Assembly: GCA_900549085.1 (NCBI GenBank) | Contig: URMO01000018.1 | Location: 1 to 36,291, forward strand | Direction of reading: 5' to 3' | DNA from: an uncultured Collinsella sp. | Lineage (GTDB): Bacteria > Actinomycetota > Coriobacteriia > Coriobacteriales > Coriobacteriaceae | DNA: 36,291 nucleotides | In this document: positions 24,466 to 31,664 of the stretch, in pieces | Layout of the letters: every line of letters begins with the position of its first letter | How positions within the stretch are numbered: the stretch's first letter is position 1 | Notes under the pieces: generated by a model | Told to the model about the DNA's origin: nothing | Database searches by the model: none | The model's input: only the letters and a program-made list of their open reading frames with translations | Made by a program: the position numbers and the translations under genes

Positions 24466-24503
24466 AAAAAGCGCCCCACAAAGAGCGGGAGCACTTCTGG
24501 CGC
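24466..24503 (-). terminator. Terminator after luxS
   Basis: GCGCC (24471-24475) pairs with GGCGC (24499-24503), and on the minus strand TTTTT follows (24466-24470). The short stem has a long loop that can pair further. It separates luxS from the DUF4867 gene. Confidence 0.5.
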
Positions 24504-24526
24504 AAACGCTATTCCTGTCAGCAGCC

Positions 24527-25015
24527 TTACGCCTGCTGATAGTGCAGGCGCTTCTCGTCGATATCGGCCAGGTCGCGGTTGAGGTAACGGCGCGCGAGCC
24601 AGTTTGCCATGGGGAGGTTCTGGTCCAGGTAGTTGCCGCACTCCTCGGGAGCGGCACCGGGGACATCGCCCTCAAAGACGGCGACAAACTCGAACAGCTC
24701 ACGCACGAGCGGCAGAATCTCCTCGCTCGTCACCTCGCCAAACACGACGAGGTAAAAGCCCGTGCGGCAGCCCATGGGGCCAAAGTAGACAATGCGGCTC
24801 GACCACTCGGCATGATTGCGGAGGAACGTCGCGCCCAGGTGCTCGATGGTGTGGCACTCGGCGGTGTTCATGACCGGTTCCTTGTTGGGCGTGGTCAGGC
24901 GCAGGTCAAACGTGGTGACGGCGGCGCCGGTCGCCGGATCGCGGTCGATACGGCTCACATACACGCCAGGCTCAAGCAGCAGATGGTCAACGGAAAAACT
25001 CGCGATGCGCTCCAT
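24527..25015 (-). CDS. luxS: S-ribosylhomocysteine lyase (autoinducer-2 synthesis)
   Basis: A 162-residue iron- or zinc-dependent enzyme of the activated methyl cycle that cleaves S-ribosylhomocysteine to homocysteine and the AI-2 precursor. The metal site is complete: His55 and His59 in CHTIEHLGATFLR and Cys126 in EECGNYL. Glu53 and Cys83 in GPMGCRTGFYL are the catalytic residues. The length is normal. The ATG at 25015 follows a GAGGATCT stretch. It has its own terminators on both sides, so it is probably transcribed apart from the sugar genes that flank it. Confidence 0.97.
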   Translation of the reverse strand: MERIASFSVDHLLLEPGVYVSRIDRDPATGAAVTTFDLRLTTPNKEPVMNTAECHTIEHLGATFLRNHAEWSSRIVYFGPMGCRTGFYLVVFGEVTSEEILPLVRELFEFVAVFEGDVPGAAPEECGNYLDQNLPMANWLARRYLNRDLADIDEKRLHYQQA

Positions 25016-25091
25016 AGCAGATCCTCTCGGTAGTCACTTTGGGACGGGGTTCTTTTAGCTGGTTCGAATGGTCGCACCAATCATACCAGTC

Positions 25092-25156
25092 AAAAAAGCC
25101 CCGTCCCAAATAAGCTACCTGGGACGGGGATCAATGAGTTTTTAATCCCCGTCCCA
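25092..25156 (-). terminator. Terminator with alternative hairpins after the FGGY kinase gene
   Basis: CCCCGTCCCA (25099-25108) pairs with TGGGACGGGG (25120-25129), and on the minus strand TTTTTT follows (25092-25097). The arm at 25120-25130 can instead pair with TCCCCGTCCCA (25146-25156). A fourth copy, GGGACGGGG, lies at 25041-25049. The first hairpin is a strong terminator; the second could compete with it. Confidence 0.85.
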
Positions 25157-25167
25157 GAAAAATCATG

Positions 25168-26658
25168 CTAGGCAGTGTATGCAATTGTTGATTTGACAGC
25201 GTGGCGCCAGCCGGCGATCTTTTTGGCGCGTTCGTCGGCGGTCATGGCAGGCTCCACGATGCCGCGAGCCCCGTAGACGTCGACGACATCGCGCGTGTAC
25301 ATGCCCAGCGCAATGCCGCAGGCCCAGGCCGCACCCAGACCGCTCATCTCGTCGTTGCTCGCGATGCGAATGGGCGAACCAACCAAGTCGCTCTCAAACT
25401 GCATCAGGTACGCGTCGCGCGTGGGACCGCCGTCAACACGAAGCTCAGCCAATGCCGCGCCCGAATCCTCGACCATCGCATCGATCACGTCAAAGATCTG
25501 ATAGGCAATCGACTCGTCGGCGGCCTTCACGAACTCCGCGCGACCCGTGGTGCGCGTCATGCCAAAGACGCAGCCCTCGGCGTCACTCGCCCAGTGCGGC
25601 GCGCCCAAACCGGTAAACGCCGGCACAAAGTAGACGCGGCTCGCCGGATTGGCGGCGTAGCACAGATCGGTAACCTCCTCGGGGTTATTGATGAGTTCCA
25701 GATCATCGCGCAGCCACGTCTTGACGGCGCCGGCGTAGCTCACGTTGCCCTCGAGCACGTACTCGGTCACGCCGTCCATGCGCCATGCAAGCGAGCTCGA
25801 AAGCCCGTGCGAGCTGGCAACGAACTCGTCGCCGACGTTCATCATGACCGAGCTGCCGGTGCCATAGGTCGCCTTGGCCATGCCGCGGCTGTGGCAACCC
25901 TGCGCGAACAAGGCCGCATGGCTGTCGCCGAGCACGCCGTGAATGGGCACGGGTGCCGGCAAAAAGCCGTCCAGGTCCGTCGTGCCGAACAGGCCATCGG
26001 AATCGGTCACCTGCGGCAGGCAGGCCACGTCGACGCCAAAGGCCTCGCACACCGGCTCGCTCCAGCAGCCACGGCGCAGGTCAAAGAGCTGCGTGCGGCT
26101 GGCGTTAGACCAGTCGCAGCGGAACTCCGCGCCGCCCGTGAGCGTCCAGACCACCCAGGCATCGATGGTGCCCAGGCACAGCTCGCCCGCTGCCGCGGCC
26201 TCGGCAGCCGCGGGAACGTTCGCGAGGATCCAGGCCATCTTGCCCGCCGGATAGTAGGGCGAGAGTACCAGACCCGTCGTGTCGCGCACCAGGTCGGCCA
26301 CACCCTCGCGCGCGGCCAGCTTGTCGCACAGCTCGCGGGCGCGGGCGCACTGCCACACCACAGCGTCGCACAGCGGCTCGCCCGTCGTGCGGTTCCAGGC
26401 AACGGTGGTCTCGCGCTGGTTGGAGATGCCGATGCCGGCGACATCGGCCGGGTCGACCCCGGTCTCCTCCACCACGGCACGCGCCACGGCCAGCACATTG
26501 GCGGCAATCTCGGCCGGATCATGGCTCACCCAGCCGGCCTCGTTGACAATCTGGCGATGCGAACGGTCGGCACGATGAATCAGATGGCCGCCCTCGTCCA
26601 CCAGCAGCGCCTTGGTGCCCTGCGTGGATTGATCGATTCCGATGATGTATTTGCTCAT
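25168..26658 (-). CDS. FGGY-family carbohydrate kinase
   Basis: A 496-residue cytoplasmic kinase that phosphorylates a polyol or ketose with ATP. It opens YIIGIDQSTQGTKALLVDE and has GVLGDSHAALFAQG with the likely catalytic Asp. YGTGSSVMMNVG and VPAFTGLGAPHW follow, and GGPTRDAYLMQFESDLVG lies in the C-terminal domain. The last motifs resemble glycerol kinase, but the start differs from the IDQGTTSSR of GlpK, and no glycerol facilitator or GlpD is nearby. Context (isomerase and split transketolase upstream on the same strand) points to a ketose such as apulose, xylulose or ribulose. The ATG at 26658 follows GGGAGAG. An automatic glycerol kinase label would be doubtful. Confidence 0.85.
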   Translation of the reverse strand: MSKYIIGIDQSTQGTKALLVDEGGHLIHRADRSHRQIVNEAGWVSHDPAEIAANVLAVARAVVEETGVDPADVAGIGISNQRETTVAWNRTTGEPLCDAVVWQCARARELCDKLAAREGVADLVRDTTGLVLSPYYPAGKMAWILANVPAAAEAAAAGELCLGTIDAWVVWTLTGGAEFRCDWSNASRTQLFDLRRGCWSEPVCEAFGVDVACLPQVTDSDGLFGTTDLDGFLPAPVPIHGVLGDSHAALFAQGCHSRGMAKATYGTGSSVMMNVGDEFVASSHGLSSSLAWRMDGVTEYVLEGNVSYAGAVKTWLRDDLELINNPEEVTDLCYAANPASRVYFVPAFTGLGAPHWASDAEGCVFGMTRTTGRAEFVKAADESIAYQIFDVIDAMVEDSGAALAELRVDGGPTRDAYLMQFESDLVGSPIRIASNDEMSGLGAAWACGIALGMYTRDVVDVYGARGIVEPAMTADERAKKIAGWRHAVKSTIAYTA

Positions 26659-26712
26659 GTACTCTCCCATTCCTTCCGCCAAATCAAAGACAGACTGACG
26701 GACAAGGAGCGA

Positions 26713-26813
26713 GCGGCCACCAAGTGCCGCAGATTGCCGTGAGAGAGGAGCGCCGCGTACTTTGCGTACGCAAGCGACGGTTTGAACGGCAAGGTGCGGT
26801 GCTTGGCGGCCGC
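26713..26813. repeat. Structured hairpin element, copy 2 (between transketolase C and kinase genes)
   Basis: Arms 26713-26740 and 26786-26813 pair over 28 positions except for a single A/G mismatch, a TG/TG step (two G-T pairs) and a GA/GG internal loop. The core GAGAGGAGCGCCGCGTAC plus a GCGTAC/GTACGC inner stem is nearly identical to the element at 28643-28730. The outer arms differ from that copy yet remain complementary. Confidence 0.85.
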
Positions 26814-26829
26814 GCAGCGTCTGTGTCTA

Positions 26830-27768
26830 CTAGTTGCCGAGGAACTCGGCGACCGTCTTGGCGATTCCGGCGCCCGTCAGGCCGTAGTGCGCAAAGACCT
26901 CGGGGCTCGTGCCGGTGATGACCGGCGCGTCGGGCAGGGAGAGGCACTTGACCGGACGCGGGCAATGCTCGCCCACCACCTGCGCGACCATAGAGCCCAA
27001 GCCGCCGAAGGGGCTGTGCTCCTCGACGGTCACGACGGCGCGCGTGGCACCGGCGGCCTCAATCACGGCCTCGGCGTCGAGCGGCTTGACGCAGTACATG
27101 TCGAGCACCGTTGCCGAGATGCCCTGCTCAGCCAGCAGGTCGGCGGCGTCCACGGCGCGGCGGACCATCTCACCGGTGGCGACAAGCGTCACATCGGCGC
27201 CGCGGCGCACCCAGGTGGCGCGGTCCATCTGGAACGGGCACTCATCCTCGGTGTACACGTCCTCGACCGGGTTGCGCCCCACGCGGATGTAGGCCGGCTT
27301 GTTATCGGCCACCAGGGCGCGCACGAGCTCGGCGGTCTGGAAGCGGTCGCTCGGCAGATACACGCGCATGTTGGGAATCGCGCTCATGGCGGCGATATCC
27401 TGCGCGGAGTGATGGCTCATGCCCAAGGCGCCGTAGGACACGCCGCCTGAGATGCCGATGAGCTTGACGTTGGTGTTGGAGTACGAGACGTCGACCTTGC
27501 ACTGCTCATACGAGCGCGTGGTCACAAAGGACGCCGGCGAAGCGGCCCAGGCTTTCTTGCCGCACGAAGCCATACCGGCAGCGATGCTCACCAGGTCCTG
27601 CTCGGCGATGCCGACCTCAACGGACTGCTGGGGATACTGATCGAAGAACGGCGTGAGCGACGCGGAGCCGCGGGAGTCGGAGCACAGGACGACGATATCC
27701 TTATCGGTCTTCGCGGCCTCGAGCAGCGTGTCGCAGATAACCTTGCGATTGGCGATCTTGTTAGCCAT
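26830..27768 (-). CDS. Transketolase, C-terminal subunit
   Basis: A 312-residue subunit with the pyrimidine-binding and C-terminal domains of transketolase. VEVGIAEQDLVSIAAGMA supplies the Glu that activates thiamine diphosphate. GALGMSHHSAQDIAAM and VTVEEHSPFGGLGSMVAQ are typical of the two domains. It forms a heterotetramer with the N-terminal subunit encoded just upstream, whose gene it overlaps by 8 nt. GGAGG lies 6 nt before the ATG at 27768. Two-part transketolases are used for the pentose phosphate pathway in many anaerobes and, as AptA/AptB, for D-apulose-4-phosphate. Its place in an isomerase/kinase operon favours a dedicated catabolic role. Confidence 0.92.
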   Translation of the reverse strand: MANKIANRKVICDTLLEAAKTDKDIVVLCSDSRGSASLTPFFDQYPQQSVEVGIAEQDLVSIAAGMASCGKKAWAASPASFVTTRSYEQCKVDVSYSNTNVKLIGISGGVSYGALGMSHHSAQDIAAMSAIPNMRVYLPSDRFQTAELVRALVADNKPAYIRVGRNPVEDVYTEDECPFQMDRATWVRRGADVTLVATGEMVRRAVDAADLLAEQGISATVLDMYCVKPLDAEAVIEAAGATRAVVTVEEHSPFGGLGSMVAQVVGEHCPRPVKCLSLPDAPVITGTSPEVFAHYGLTGAGIAKTVAEFLGN

Positions 27769-28597
27769 TGATGGCCTCCTTATGGGCAGCGAAATCGGCG
27801 ATGATCTGGGCATATTCCTCATCATTGGGCAGGTGATGATGCCAGGCGGCCTTGTCCTCCATAACGGGCGAGCCATAGCCCTTCACCGTGTTGAGGATGA
27901 TGACCGTGGGCTTGCCGCAGGTCTCGGCAGCAAGCGTCAGCGCAGCGTCAATAGCCTGGACGTCGTTGCCCGGAATGGACAGCACGTTCCACCCAAAGGC
28001 AGCCCAGCGCTCCTCCTGGCTGTCCTGCTTCATGACGTCCTCGGTGCTGCCGCTGATCTGCAGGCGGTTGCGATCCACGAGCGCGCACAGGTTATCGAGC
28101 TGGTAGTTGCCACCGCTCATGGCGCCCTCCCAGACCGAGCCCTCGGCAAGCTCGCCATCGCCCATGATGGTGTAGACGCGGTAGTCGCGACCGTCCATCT
28201 TGCCGGCGAGCGCCATGCCCACGGCCACGGGCAGGCCGTGACCCAGCGAGCCCGAGTTCATCTCGATGCCCTTGAGCTTGTTGTTGGGATGGCCGATGTA
28301 GGGGCTGCCGAACTTGGAGAAGCGAGCCTTGACGTCGTCGAGATCAAGATAGCCCTCGTGGCAGAGCACCGCGTAGTAGGCCTCCATGGCGTGGCCCTTG
28401 GAGAGCACGAAGCGATCGCGGTTGGGATCGTCGACGGTCTCGGGCGAAATGTTGAGGTGGTTGGCGTAGAGGGTCATGAGGGCGTCGATCACCGACATGT
28501 CGCCGCCGATGTGGCCGCCGGCGCCAGCCATGATGATATCGACGCAATCGCGGCGAAGGTCCCAACGCAGGGACTCAAGCTCTTCGATAGTTGCCAC
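27761..28597 (-). CDS. Transketolase, N-terminal subunit
   Basis: A 278-residue subunit holding the thiamine-diphosphate-binding domain. The Mg2+/TPP motif runs from MGDGELAEGSVWEGAM to VDRNRLQ at about residues 143-178. HIGGDMSVIDALMTLY near residue 30 and SKGHAMEAYYA near 66 are standard. The start is GTG at 28597, with AAAGGAG 6 nt upstream. It is translationally coupled to the C-terminal subunit. Together they move a two-carbon unit from a ketose phosphate to an aldehyde acceptor in the cytoplasm. Expression is probably set by the promoter upstream of the isomerase gene. Confidence 0.92.
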   Translation of the reverse strand: MATIEELESLRWDLRRDCVDIIMAGAGGHIGGDMSVIDALMTLYANHLNISPETVDDPNRDRFVLSKGHAMEAYYAVLCHEGYLDLDDVKARFSKFGSPYIGHPNNKLKGIEMNSGSLGHGLPVAVGMALAGKMDGRDYRVYTIMGDGELAEGSVWEGAMSGGNYQLDNLCALVDRNRLQISGSTEDVMKQDSQEERWAAFGWNVLSIPGNDVQAIDAALTLAAETCGKPTVIILNTVKGYGSPVMEDKAAWHHHLPNDEEYAQIIADFAAHKEAING

Positions 28598-28642
28598 GAA
28601 AAACTCCTTTCAGGAAATTCCAAAGTCAAAGCCACCGCGTTT

Positions 28643-28730
28643 CCACAGTGCCCAAGATTGCGGCGAAAGAGGAGCGCCGCGTACTTTGGTACGCAAGCGA
28701 CGGCTTGAACCGCAAGGTTGGGTGCTGTGG
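28643..28730. repeat. Structured hairpin element, copy 1 (between isomerase and transketolase N genes)
   Basis: Arms 28643-28663 and 28710-28730 pair over 21 positions except for the same TG/TG step and GA/GG internal loop as the copy at 26713-26813. Inside lies the conserved AGAGGAGCGCC core and a perfect GCGTAC-TTTG-GTACGC stem. Confidence 0.85.
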
Positions 28731-28767
28731 TAGCGCGCCGGCTCGTTGCTACAAAGTAGGCACGACC

Positions 28768-30168
28768 CTACTCACCGCGCAGGTAAGCTTTAACGTCCTG
28801 CTCAATAGGGTCGTATAGGTCGGGCTGGATGCCGATGTACTTGCACGCCTCGTAGAGCACCGGCACCACGTTGGCGTGAATAGCGACGCAGTGGTGGATG
28901 TAGGGACCCTCGACGATCTTGGCCTCGAGGCGCTTGAGGTTCTCGACCTCGACCCACAGGTAGGTGCCCATGCCGGCCGGGCCGTCGATGCCGCGGGCGT
29001 TGCCCAGCAGCAGCGAGTACTCGCCGTTGTCGCCGTCAAAGCGGGCAAGGGTGAGGTCACCGTGCTTGGCCTCGGCCGTCAGCGCACCGGGGTGATCGAA
29101 TGCCAGCGGGTAGGTGAGTTTGGGCTTGACGGCCGCGCAGCTGCAGGGCCAGGGGCCGCAGTGCTGCAGCAGCTCGCCGTTCTCGTTATCGGGATGGCGC
29201 ACGGTCCAGTCGGCGAACATGCCGCGGTGACGGCCAAGATCGGCTGCCTCGACCATGAGCGCGGTGATGGCGCCATGGATGTCGGTTTCGCAGACGATAG
29301 GGATACCCATCTCGTTGAGGATGGCGTTGGCGGCGCAGGGCATAATGCCCAGCTCGTCCTGAAGGGCGTTCCAGCACTGAATGGCACCGGCGTTGCAGCC
29401 GTACTTCTCGACCAGGCGCTTCATGGCGATGGCAAGACCGGCGACCGCGGGAACCTTGTCCTCGGGGATGCAGATCTCAAAGCTGTCGGCGATGTGGGCA
29501 AGCATGGCGGTCATGGCCTGCTCGTCGGCCTGAGCGTCGCGCACGGCCTGGACAAGCTCGGTCATGGGAATGGGCGAAAGCTGGATGTTGAACTTCTCGA
29601 GCAGCTCGCCCTCGTTGCACATGGTCGACCAGAAGTCGAACGGACGGGTGGCCATCTGCAGGATGCGGGTGTGCTTGAAGGTCTTGACCACGTTGCACAC
29701 GGCCAGGAAGTCCCAGACGCCGCGCTCGAACTCGGGGTCGGTCAGACGGCAGTTGGTCATGTAGGTAAAGGGCACCTGGAAGCGGCGCAGGACCTTGCCG
29801 GTGGCGAACAGGCCGCACTGGCTATCGCGCAGACGGGTGCCGTCGGGCTCGGGGCGCTCGTCGCGCGGGCCCCACAGTAGCACGGGCAGGCCGAGCTCGC
29901 GGGCAAGGCGAGCGCAAACGTACTCGGTGCCAAAGTTGGCATGGCACAGCATGATGCCATCGACGCCCTCGGCGCGGAACTTCTTGACGATAGGCTCGAT
30001 ATGGCTGTCGTCGAACAGCAGGCCCTCGTCATTGATGTCATCGATATCCACGATGTCGACGCCAATCTCGCGCAGGCGATCAGCCGTCAGACCGCGATAC
30101 TTGATTGCGTCCGGCGCGCTAAAGATACTGCGGCGCGTGGGCACAAAGCCGAGCTTGATCTTGTCCAT
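28768..30168 (-). CDS. L-fucose/L-arabinose isomerase family protein
   Basis: A 466-residue putative aldose-ketose isomerase. The N-terminal half has Rossmann-like segments (MDKIKLGFVPTRRSIF; GVDGIMLCHANFGTEYV). The C-terminal half carries GIPIVCETDIHGAITALMVE with Glu and Asp metal ligands, and IHHCVAIHANVVP with His. It is shorter than classical FucI (about 590) and matches the compact group found in anaerobes, whose substrates are mostly untested. It is the first gene of the minus-strand operon isomerase, transketolase N and C, FGGY kinase. The upstream region has many GTAAAC/GTTTAC half-sites. It would turn the free aldose into the ketose used by the kinase. Apiose, xylose or arabinose are candidates. 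Confidence 0.78.
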   Translation of the reverse strand: MDKIKLGFVPTRRSIFSAPDAIKYRGLTADRLREIGVDIVDIDDINDEGLLFDDSHIEPIVKKFRAEGVDGIMLCHANFGTEYVCARLARELGLPVLLWGPRDERPEPDGTRLRDSQCGLFATGKVLRRFQVPFTYMTNCRLTDPEFERGVWDFLAVCNVVKTFKHTRILQMATRPFDFWSTMCNEGELLEKFNIQLSPIPMTELVQAVRDAQADEQAMTAMLAHIADSFEICIPEDKVPAVAGLAIAMKRLVEKYGCNAGAIQCWNALQDELGIMPCAANAILNEMGIPIVCETDIHGAITALMVEAADLGRHRGMFADWTVRHPDNENGELLQHCGPWPCSCAAVKPKLTYPLAFDHPGALTAEAKHGDLTLARFDGDNGEYSLLLGNARGIDGPAGMGTYLWVEVENLKRLEAKIVEGPYIHHCVAIHANVVPVLYEACKYIGIQPDLYDPIEQDVKAYLRGE

Positions 30169-30194
30169 GTACGTCCTCCCCTAATCACATATTC

Positions 30195-30318
30195 AGTAAA
30201 CAGGCGTGTGTTTCGTTTTGTTCCGTTTACTAAATGTTTTACTCTTCTGTTTAGAAGTTTAGCGCGAAATACCTGTAGACGGTAGAGAAATCAGCCTAAA
30301 CGGTATGTAAACAATCTG
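30195..30318. promoter_or_regulatory. Operator cluster of the isomerase operon
   Basis: The region holds AGTAAAC (30195-30201), GTTTACT (30225-30231), TGTTTTACT (30235-30243), CTGTTTAG (30247-30254) and GTAAACAATCTG (30307-30318). The last is identical to the start of the PTS operator at 8345. It is A+T-rich and lies between the LacI gene terminator and the isomerase start codon, so it must contain the operon promoter. Confidence 0.6.
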
Positions 30319-30334
30319 AACATACAAGGGCAAC

Positions 30335-30362
30335 AAAAAGAGGGCCCCGAAGGACCCCCTCT
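30335..30362 (-). terminator. Terminator after the LacI-family gene
   Basis: AGAGGG (30339-30344) pairs with CCCTCT (30357-30362), with further GC pairs inside around GAAG. On the minus strand the tail TTTTT (30335-30339) follows. It ends the regulator transcript before the isomerase promoter. Confidence 0.8.
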
Positions 30363-30426
30363 TGGTAGCGTTATGTATGGTTGCCTTTGGCGGACTTTTC
30401 CGCTCTGAGGCCTGGCGCCGTTCCGC

Positions 30427-31437
30427 CTAGATTTCACGCACGCTCTGGCGCTCGACAAAATAGGTCGACACGGCCGTCTTGCAGGTATAGCTCTTGGGAT
30501 TGCGGATGTTGCCCACCAGACGGCGCACCGCGATCTCGCCCACCTCGTGCTTGGGAACGTGCACCGTGGTGAGCGGCGGGTTGGAGAAGGCGCCCAAAGA
30601 CAGGTCGTCAAAGCCGATGATCGAAACATCCTCGGGCACGCGAATACCGTGCTCGTTGAGCGCGCGCATGGCGCCTACGGCGAGCACGTCGTTCTCGGCA
30701 AAGAAAGCCGTCGGCAGGTCGTCGCGTGAGACGCTGTCGAGCCACGCGCCCATGTCGCGATAGGCACCCTCGAGCGTGGTGCCCAGCGTGACGCGCCACG
30801 TCGGATTGGCCTCGAGGCCCGCATCCTCAAGCGCTTGGCGATAGCCGCGCTCGCGGTCCTTAAAGTTGCGGATGCGAAGGTCGCCTGCCAGATAGCCGAT
30901 TTGCTTGTGACCTTTCTCGATAAGGTAGTCCACGGCACGCAGCACCGAATCGGTGTTGGCAATGACTACGGCATCGAAGTACTGACGATCGCTCCAGCCA
31001 TCGAGCACGATCAGGTGGGCGGCAGCGTTGGCAAACAAGGCGTAGTCTTCCTCGCCTAGCTCGGTGCCCATCAGCACGATAGCGGCGGCCGGATCGGCAA
31101 TCAGACCCTCAACCTGCGGGCGCACGGCGTCCAGGTCGCTAAAGGCGAGCGAGACAAAGCTCGTGCTCATGCCGTGGCGACGCGCCTGACGCTCCACGCC
31201 CTCGATGACCGCAGGATGGAAGGTGCTCTCGTCCAGGATGGCGCCCGTCTTGCGCGCAAGCACGAACTGGATGCTCTCGAGCTGCGTCGACTGCTGGTAG
31301 CCGAGCGATTGTGCGCACTCCAGGATGACCTTGGCGGTCTCCTCGCTCACGCTGCGCTTACGGTTGAGCGCGTTGGACACGGTCGCAGGCGAAAAACCGG
31401 TGATGCGGCTGATCTCGCGAACACTTGCTTTGGCCAT
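30427..31437 (-). CDS. LacI-family transcriptional regulator
   Basis: A 336-residue repressor-type protein. The helix-turn-helix is SVREISRITGFSPATVSNAL at residues 5-24, with the hinge region to about residue 60. The rest is a periplasmic-binding-protein-like sensor domain of normal length. The ATG at 31437 follows GGGGGAAC. It lies upstream of the isomerase operon on the same strand but has its own terminator. The GTAAAC/GTTTAC sites at its own promoter, at the isomerase promoter and in the PTS/esterase region are the obvious targets, implying autoregulation and a shared inducer. The inducer is unknown. Confidence 0.92.
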   Translation of the reverse strand: MAKASVREISRITGFSPATVSNALNRKRSVSEETAKVILECAQSLGYQQSTQLESIQFVLARKTGAILDESTFHPAVIEGVERQARRHGMSTSFVSLAFSDLDAVRPQVEGLIADPAAAIVLMGTELGEEDYALFANAAAHLIVLDGWSDRQYFDAVVIANTDSVLRAVDYLIEKGHKQIGYLAGDLRIRNFKDRERGYRQALEDAGLEANPTWRVTLGTTLEGAYRDMGAWLDSVSRDDLPTAFFAENDVLAVGAMRALNEHGIRVPEDVSIIGFDDLSLGAFSNPPLTTVHVPKHEVGEIAVRRLVGNIRNPKSYTCKTAVSTYFVERQSVREI

Positions 31438-31519
31438 TGTTCCCCCTAGTAACGGCCGTGGCGGAGCATCGTGGCCTGACCGCCCCGTGACTCGACAACT
31501 AAACGACCGCAAATTCAAT

Positions 31520-31555
31520 CTAAACAGAGTAGTAAATGTTTATGAGCTAGTTTAC
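31520..31555. promoter_or_regulatory. Operator cluster upstream of the LacI-family gene
   Basis: CTAAAC (31520-31525), AGTAAATGTTTAT (31531-31543) and AGTTTAC (31549-31555) lie about 80-120 nt before the start codon. The half-sites match those at the PTS/esterase and isomerase promoters. Confidence 0.55.
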
Positions 31556-31614
31556 CCTGTTGTCAAGCGAAGTGGCACGACTATTCCCCCAACGGGCACA
31601 TTTACTCGGTAGCT

Positions 31615-31653
31615 AAAAAAGCCCCGTCCCAAATTGACTACATGGGGCGGGGC
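31615..31653 (-). terminator. Terminator after the nucleoside hydrolase gene
   Basis: GCCCCGTCCCA (31621-31631) pairs with TGGGGCGGGGC (31643-31653), with one G-T pair, and on the minus strand TTTTTT follows (31615-31620). Stem and part of the loop resemble the terminator at 25092-25129. Confidence 0.9.
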
Positions 31654-31664
31654 GTGAAAAACAT

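Noticed and set aside
25168..26658. Calling the FGGY kinase glycerol kinase (glpK)
   Set aside because: The N-terminal motif differs from GlpK, no glycerol facilitator or dehydrogenase is present, and the operon encodes ketose metabolism.
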